NCBI GenBank assembly: GCA_021797415.1 | Contig: JAJZZT010000200.1 | Coordinates: 1-6,959 of the forward strand | Length of the DNA: 6,959 nt | Direction of reading: 5' to 3' | DNA from: Bacillota bacterium | Lineage (GTDB): Bacteria > Bacillota > Bacilli > Alicyclobacillales > SLC66 | Part shown: positions 6,589 to 6,959 of the stretch, piece by piece | Position numbering within the stretch: position 1 is the first letter of the stretch | Layout of the letters: the number at the start of each line of letters is the position of its first letter | Translations under genes and position numbers: made by a program | The notes under the pieces: model-generated | Told to the model about the DNA's origin: nothing | The model's input: the letters and a program-made list of their open reading frames with translations, nothing else | The model's database searches: none

Positions 6589-6631
6589 GCGCCGGGGAGT
6601 TCTGCTCTCTTTTTGAACAACCTCTATAAGT
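6589..6631 (+). repeat. MITE right-end fragment, copy C
   Basis: These 43 bases match the right end of copy A (2020-2061), with a one-base insertion and a few substitutions: GAGAGCAG replaces GTGGGCAG on the inner side of the terminal repeat. The outer TTTTTGAACAACCTCTATAAG is identical. Only this end remains. It stops about 10 bases upstream of the ribosome binding site of the HIT gene, so it forms most of that gene's 5' region. Confidence 0.85.
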
Positions 6632-6647
6632 CATGTCCATCCTCTGA

Positions 6648-6676
6648 TTATACATTAGACCGTTGATGAACAAAAA
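6648..6676 (-). promoter_or_regulatory. Possible promoter of the HIT gene
   Basis: On the minus strand TATAAT (6648-6653) is a perfect -10. The -35 region at the right distance is only TTTTGT (6671-6676, spacing 17), which falls in the T run of the adjacent terminator. Transcripts would begin near 6641 and carry MITE copy C in a leader of about 70 bases. The -10 is seen; its use is inferred. Confidence 0.3.
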
Positions 6677-6718
6677 AGGTCGCATCTCTTCATGGATCTC
6701 CATGAAGAGATGCGACCG
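6673..6718 (-). terminator. Rho-independent terminator, minus strand
   Basis: An 18-bp perfect stem, GGTCGCATCTCTTCATGG (6679-6696) with its complement at 6701-6718, closes a four-base loop. On the minus strand it is followed by six T residues (6673-6678). It lies about 34 bases after the stop of the truncated gene at 6752-6850 and would end its transcription. On the plus strand no T run follows, so it is one-directional. The stem is unusually long and perfect. Confidence 0.88.
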
Positions 6719-6751
6719 AGGCCTTCACGAATTTGTACAAAAAGTGCAAGT

Positions 6752-6850
6752 TTAGTTGTAGTAGACCGTGAGATTGCTGTAGGTTTGCGTTGTTTTGGTC
6801 GGATTGGCAATGTAGACGTCGAACGTGCCGGATGGCGCGGGGATGTAGTC
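6752..6850 (-). pseudogene. C-terminal remnant of an unknown protein gene
   Basis: A frame of 32 codons ends in TAA at 6752 and encodes DYIPAPSGTFDVYIANP, a short Thr-rich stretch, and a terminal SNLTVYYN. The alternating pattern with many Tyr, Thr and Asn residues looks like the last beta strands of a secreted or surface protein; the family is not recognised. It is followed by a strong terminator at a normal distance, which supports it as a real gene end. Upstream, the frame runs into the hairpin and end of a transposon-like segment (6853 onward) and turns into low-quality sequence (WKPPPRREAPGGG), so the gene body appears to have been cut off by that insertion. Confidence 0.6.
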
Positions 6851-6852
6851 AA

Positions 6853-6959
6853 TGAACTTCCCTCCGCCTGGCGCTTCGCGCCTAGGCGGGGGTTTCCAAC
6901 GTCGCCATCGGAGTTTCCTGGCTCATCGACTTGTGCGCAACACAGAGATCATCTGCATC
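6853..6959 (-). ncRNA. IS200/IS605-type right end and putative omega-RNA
   Basis: The segment has the layout of an IS200/IS605-family right end: a TnpB-like reading frame ends in TAG, a GC-rich hairpin overlaps and follows that stop, and the element closes with GGGAAGTTCA. The hairpin pairs GGCGC with GCGCC around a GAA loop (6872-6884). Beyond a one-base bulge, CCCCCGCCT pairs with AGGCGGAGG with one mismatch (about 6862-6894). In this family the tnpB 3' end and right end are processed into the guide RNA used by TnpB, with the guide taken from DNA just beyond the end. Here the guide would begin near TTGACTACATCCCCGC (minus strand, from 6852). The hairpin is seen in the sequence; the family assignment and RNA are inferred, and the rest lies beyond the window. 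Confidence 0.5.
6882..6959 (-). CDS. Probable TnpB C-terminus (partial)
   Basis: The last 25 codons of a reading frame enter from the right edge and stop at TAG (6882-6884). The visible tail ends in MSQETPMATLETPA. Position relative to the hairpin and a polar, low-complexity tail with a QETP-like motif fit the ends of RNA-guided TnpB/OrfB nucleases of the IS200/IS605 group. No catalytic residue (RuvC Asp/Glu) or zinc-finger Cys pair is within view, so the assignment rests on context and tail style. Alternative: the end of another transposon protein. Confidence 0.45.
   Translation of the reverse strand, partial: DADDLCVAHKSMSQETPMATLETPA

Noticed and set aside
6655..6852. Minus-strand 65-codon open frame
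   Set aside because: It runs out of frame through the gene remnant and through the perfect terminator hairpin, with a Ser/Thr/Arg-rich shadow-like product.
1..6959. CRISPR array, tRNA or rRNA genes
   Set aside because: No regularly spaced short direct repeats and no tRNA or rRNA signature stretches were seen on either strand.

Overview
The window reads as a patchwork of mobile-element pieces around one transporter operon, most likely from a Firmicutes-type bacterium. The lineage call is weak: it rests on the style of the repeats (ends of the type TGTTCAAAAAGTGGGCAG), which I associate from memory with spore-forming, often thermophilic Firmicutes. No rRNA, tRNA, CRISPR array or housekeeping gene is present to anchor it. 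Base composition shifts sharply between segments: the two ABC transporter genes are GC-rich, the HIT-family gene and the spacer at 1600-1850 are visibly AT-richer, and the transposase gene is intermediate. This fits repeated insertion and gene acquisition.

Layout, left to right. (1) 1-151: the 3' end of a group II intron (domains V and VI), whose reverse transcriptase lies outside the window. (2) 152 to about 1600: an IS4-family insertion sequence with an apparently intact 453-residue DDE transposase on the minus strand. The intron ends exactly where the outer part of the IS left end would be expected. (3) about 1600-1843: non-coding, AT-rich. (4) 1844-2061: a 218-bp MITE-like element with 29-bp terminal inverted repeats and two long perfect internal stems. 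(5) 2062-2209: possible promoter and a palindromic leader. (6) 2210-5789: two tandem type I ABC exporter half-transporters (595 codons and 596 residues), separated by one base. The first is broken by a single in-frame TAG. (7) 5784-6027: intergenic region with a possible small antisense peptide ORF and a truncated inverted copy of the MITE. (8) 6095-6571: a minus-strand HIT-family nucleotide hydrolase/transferase gene with a third MITE fragment just upstream of its ribosome binding site. (9) 6673-6959: a strong minus-strand terminator, the C-terminal remnant of an unrecognised protein gene, and the right end of what looks like an IS200/IS605-type element (last codons of a probable TnpB, then an end hairpin).

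How the parts work together. The two ABC subunits would form a heterodimeric exporter in the cytoplasmic membrane. Both nucleotide-binding domains keep the Walker A lysine, Walker B glutamate and H-loop histidine, so both ATP sites could be competent. The substrate cannot be read from the sequence: no peptidase C39 domain, maturase or immunity gene is visible. The amber codon in the first subunit would disable the pair unless it is suppressed or is a sequencing error. The clearest points for follow-up are this amber codon, the structured MITE family around the operon, the intron/IS junction at the left edge, and the probable TnpB/omega-RNA end that interrupts a gene at the right edge.
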